Below the pieces are notes generated by a model. The model searched no databases. It saw only the letters and a program-made list of their open reading frames with translations, and was not told where the DNA came from. This document shows, in pieces, positions 62,690 to 64,000 of a stretch of DNA of 64,000 nt. Position 1 is the stretch's first letter; each line of letters starts with the position of its first letter. A program made the translations under genes and the position numbers. The DNA is from Lateolabrax maculatus (lineage: Eukaryota > Chordata > Actinopteri > Acropomatiformes > Lateolabracidae): positions 8,329,001-8,393,000 of the forward strand of contig CM062218.1 of NCBI GenBank assembly GCA_031216445.1, read 5' to 3'.

Positions 62690-62995
62690 CATAACATGAC
62701 TCAAACTGAAGGGCAAGCTTTCCTTTTGATTTACAGGGGAAAAAATATTGCTGTGAGGTTCAGGGACTTGGTTGACGCCATTCCGACGCAGGTGCATGGG
62801 GTTGTCATGGCAATAAAGGGATTTCCTGTTCACCACTCGGTGCACAGCACATATTACCATCTGATGAGCTGTGCACCTCCACCGGTGATCCCCACAAGTC
62901 CTCTCCTACGTTCACATGGAGAAAAGAACACCTCAGCACACGGACAGTCCTGGTTAGTTGCCATGGACGCGATGCTGCTAACAATCTTTACTTGA
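62690..62995 (+). other. Higher-GC island, possible conserved element or exon
   Basis: Opens with a good acceptor-like CCTTTTGATTTACAG and stays open in one frame for about 250 bp (GKNIAVRFRDLVDAIPTQVH and on). Several CpGs and two X-box-like sequences (GTTGTCATGGCAAT at 62,801 and GTTGCCATGGAC at 62,957) fall inside. No protein family recognised, so a regulatory element is at least as likely. Confidence 0.3.
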
Positions 62996-64000
62996 ACGCA
63001 TTAACTTACGTCCTCCCACTGCAGTCTGTTTGGCAGATTGAGGCTCATAAATTAAATAATTATTTCTCAGCTTTGTTTTTGTCATTTCTGATGAAAAACA
63101 TTTTAGTCATTCACGACTCTGAAGTGTAGTGATGCACTTAATTTAAGACATCATGTACTCTATGTGATATATAAAGGTAAATCTAAAACTAGCAGCATGG
63201 AAAAATCAGAGTGAGCAATGCTTGTAACCCCTTACAAAACAGCAGTGAGTAGTTGGGTTTCCTCGTGACATTTCAGATGACTGAGTTGTAAGCACTTCCA
63301 ACAAAGAGAGATTTCCTCTCTAGACACCTGTTTGAGGCCCAGTATTTCACAAAAATTGCAAAAAGTGAAGAAAAATCCCCAAAAATTATTCAAATGTTTG
63401 CAACAGTTTTTTCTTATTTTCTACTCCATTAAACCATTTTTGCATGATTATTACCAATATAATAATGTGTATAAAATATCACTGACACAGGCCACTTTTT
63501 TTAATGCAAACCTTTTTATGGTGTGTGGTTGGATTTTTATGTAAGTAAATGATCTGAGTACTTTTCACTCACTAGAAATGCCCCCCAACCCAGAGTAAAA
63601 TATCTAGGCTTATTGGATCACATTATTGCAGTGGAGCTCTCAAATCAAGTCAACTAAACAAATTGTTCCAGCTTTATTAAACAAAGTAATTTCCAACCCA
63701 GATCTTTTTATACTTTAAATTGAGAATCGAGAACATCTTTTCTGATAAAATCTTATTGCAATCATCATACCATTTTGTTTTTCGTCATGACTATAAAAAG
63801 GAACAGGAAGGGAGTTATGCAGCTGGATGACACAACCAGTGTTATTTTTTAAAAATCTTAGCTGTAGTTCATTTATGCAGTATTAGTCACTCATATCAGA
63901 AATTCACTATTCAAATCCATCTGTTGCCGTACTGTATGTCACATTTGGTAACCAGGCCTTTCAATTACCAATTCCTGCATTACCATTTCTGAATGTGCAA
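62996..64000. other. AT-rich intergenic sequence to the right edge
   Basis: No exon, repeat family or motif recognised. Confidence 0.55.

Overview
The window is AT-rich vertebrate DNA, almost certainly from a percomorph (spiny-rayed) teleost. The evidence is spliceosomal exons with GT/AG borders, low gene density, and repeat families I recognise from that group: Tc1/mariner transposase fossils, several fish LINE fragments, a tRNA-derived SINE, short non-autonomous DNA elements and abundant microsatellites. There are no prokaryotic-style operons and no CRISPR array.

One gene is secure. Positions 1 to about 3,420 hold the 5' end of a herpud2 gene on the minus strand, running off the left edge. 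Its untranslated first exon lies near 3,257-3,420 in CpG-rich sequence. Exon 2 (2,502-2,831) carries the rest of the 5'UTR and the first 49 codons. Exon 3 (1,144-1,221) adds 26 codons. Together these encode most of the ubiquitin-like domain. The leader has two upstream ORFs, one overlapping the main start codon. A Tc1 transposon fossil sits in the next intron (545-935).

From about 3.4 kb to the right edge I find no exon I can assign to a known gene. This 60-kb stretch holds: a diverged two-copy repeat (7.1 and 8.5 kb); LINE 3' ends (11.1, 23.1-24.3, 29.8 and 56.9-57.8 kb); a near full-length but dead Tc1 transposase (13.0-13.9 kb); a three-copy MITE-like family (17.2, 43.5-43.9 and 46.8-47.2 kb); other widespread percomorph repeats (29.2-29.7, 38.1, 41.0-41.3, 56.1-56.7 and 58.0 kb); two oppositely oriented SINEs (38.4 and 51.8 kb); and LTR-like remnants (44.0 and 59.8 kb).

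The most striking structure is a 2.8-kb array at 33.16-35.94 kb. It is built from A-rich, G-poor words around ACTATAAACAAC and has a nested higher-order repeat. Two perfect RFX X-box palindromes (9,714 and 46,425) and several weaker coding or conserved-element candidates (14.9, 28.3, 53.4, 58.4 and 62.8 kb) are listed as leads, not genes. I see no evidence of a new multi-gene system.
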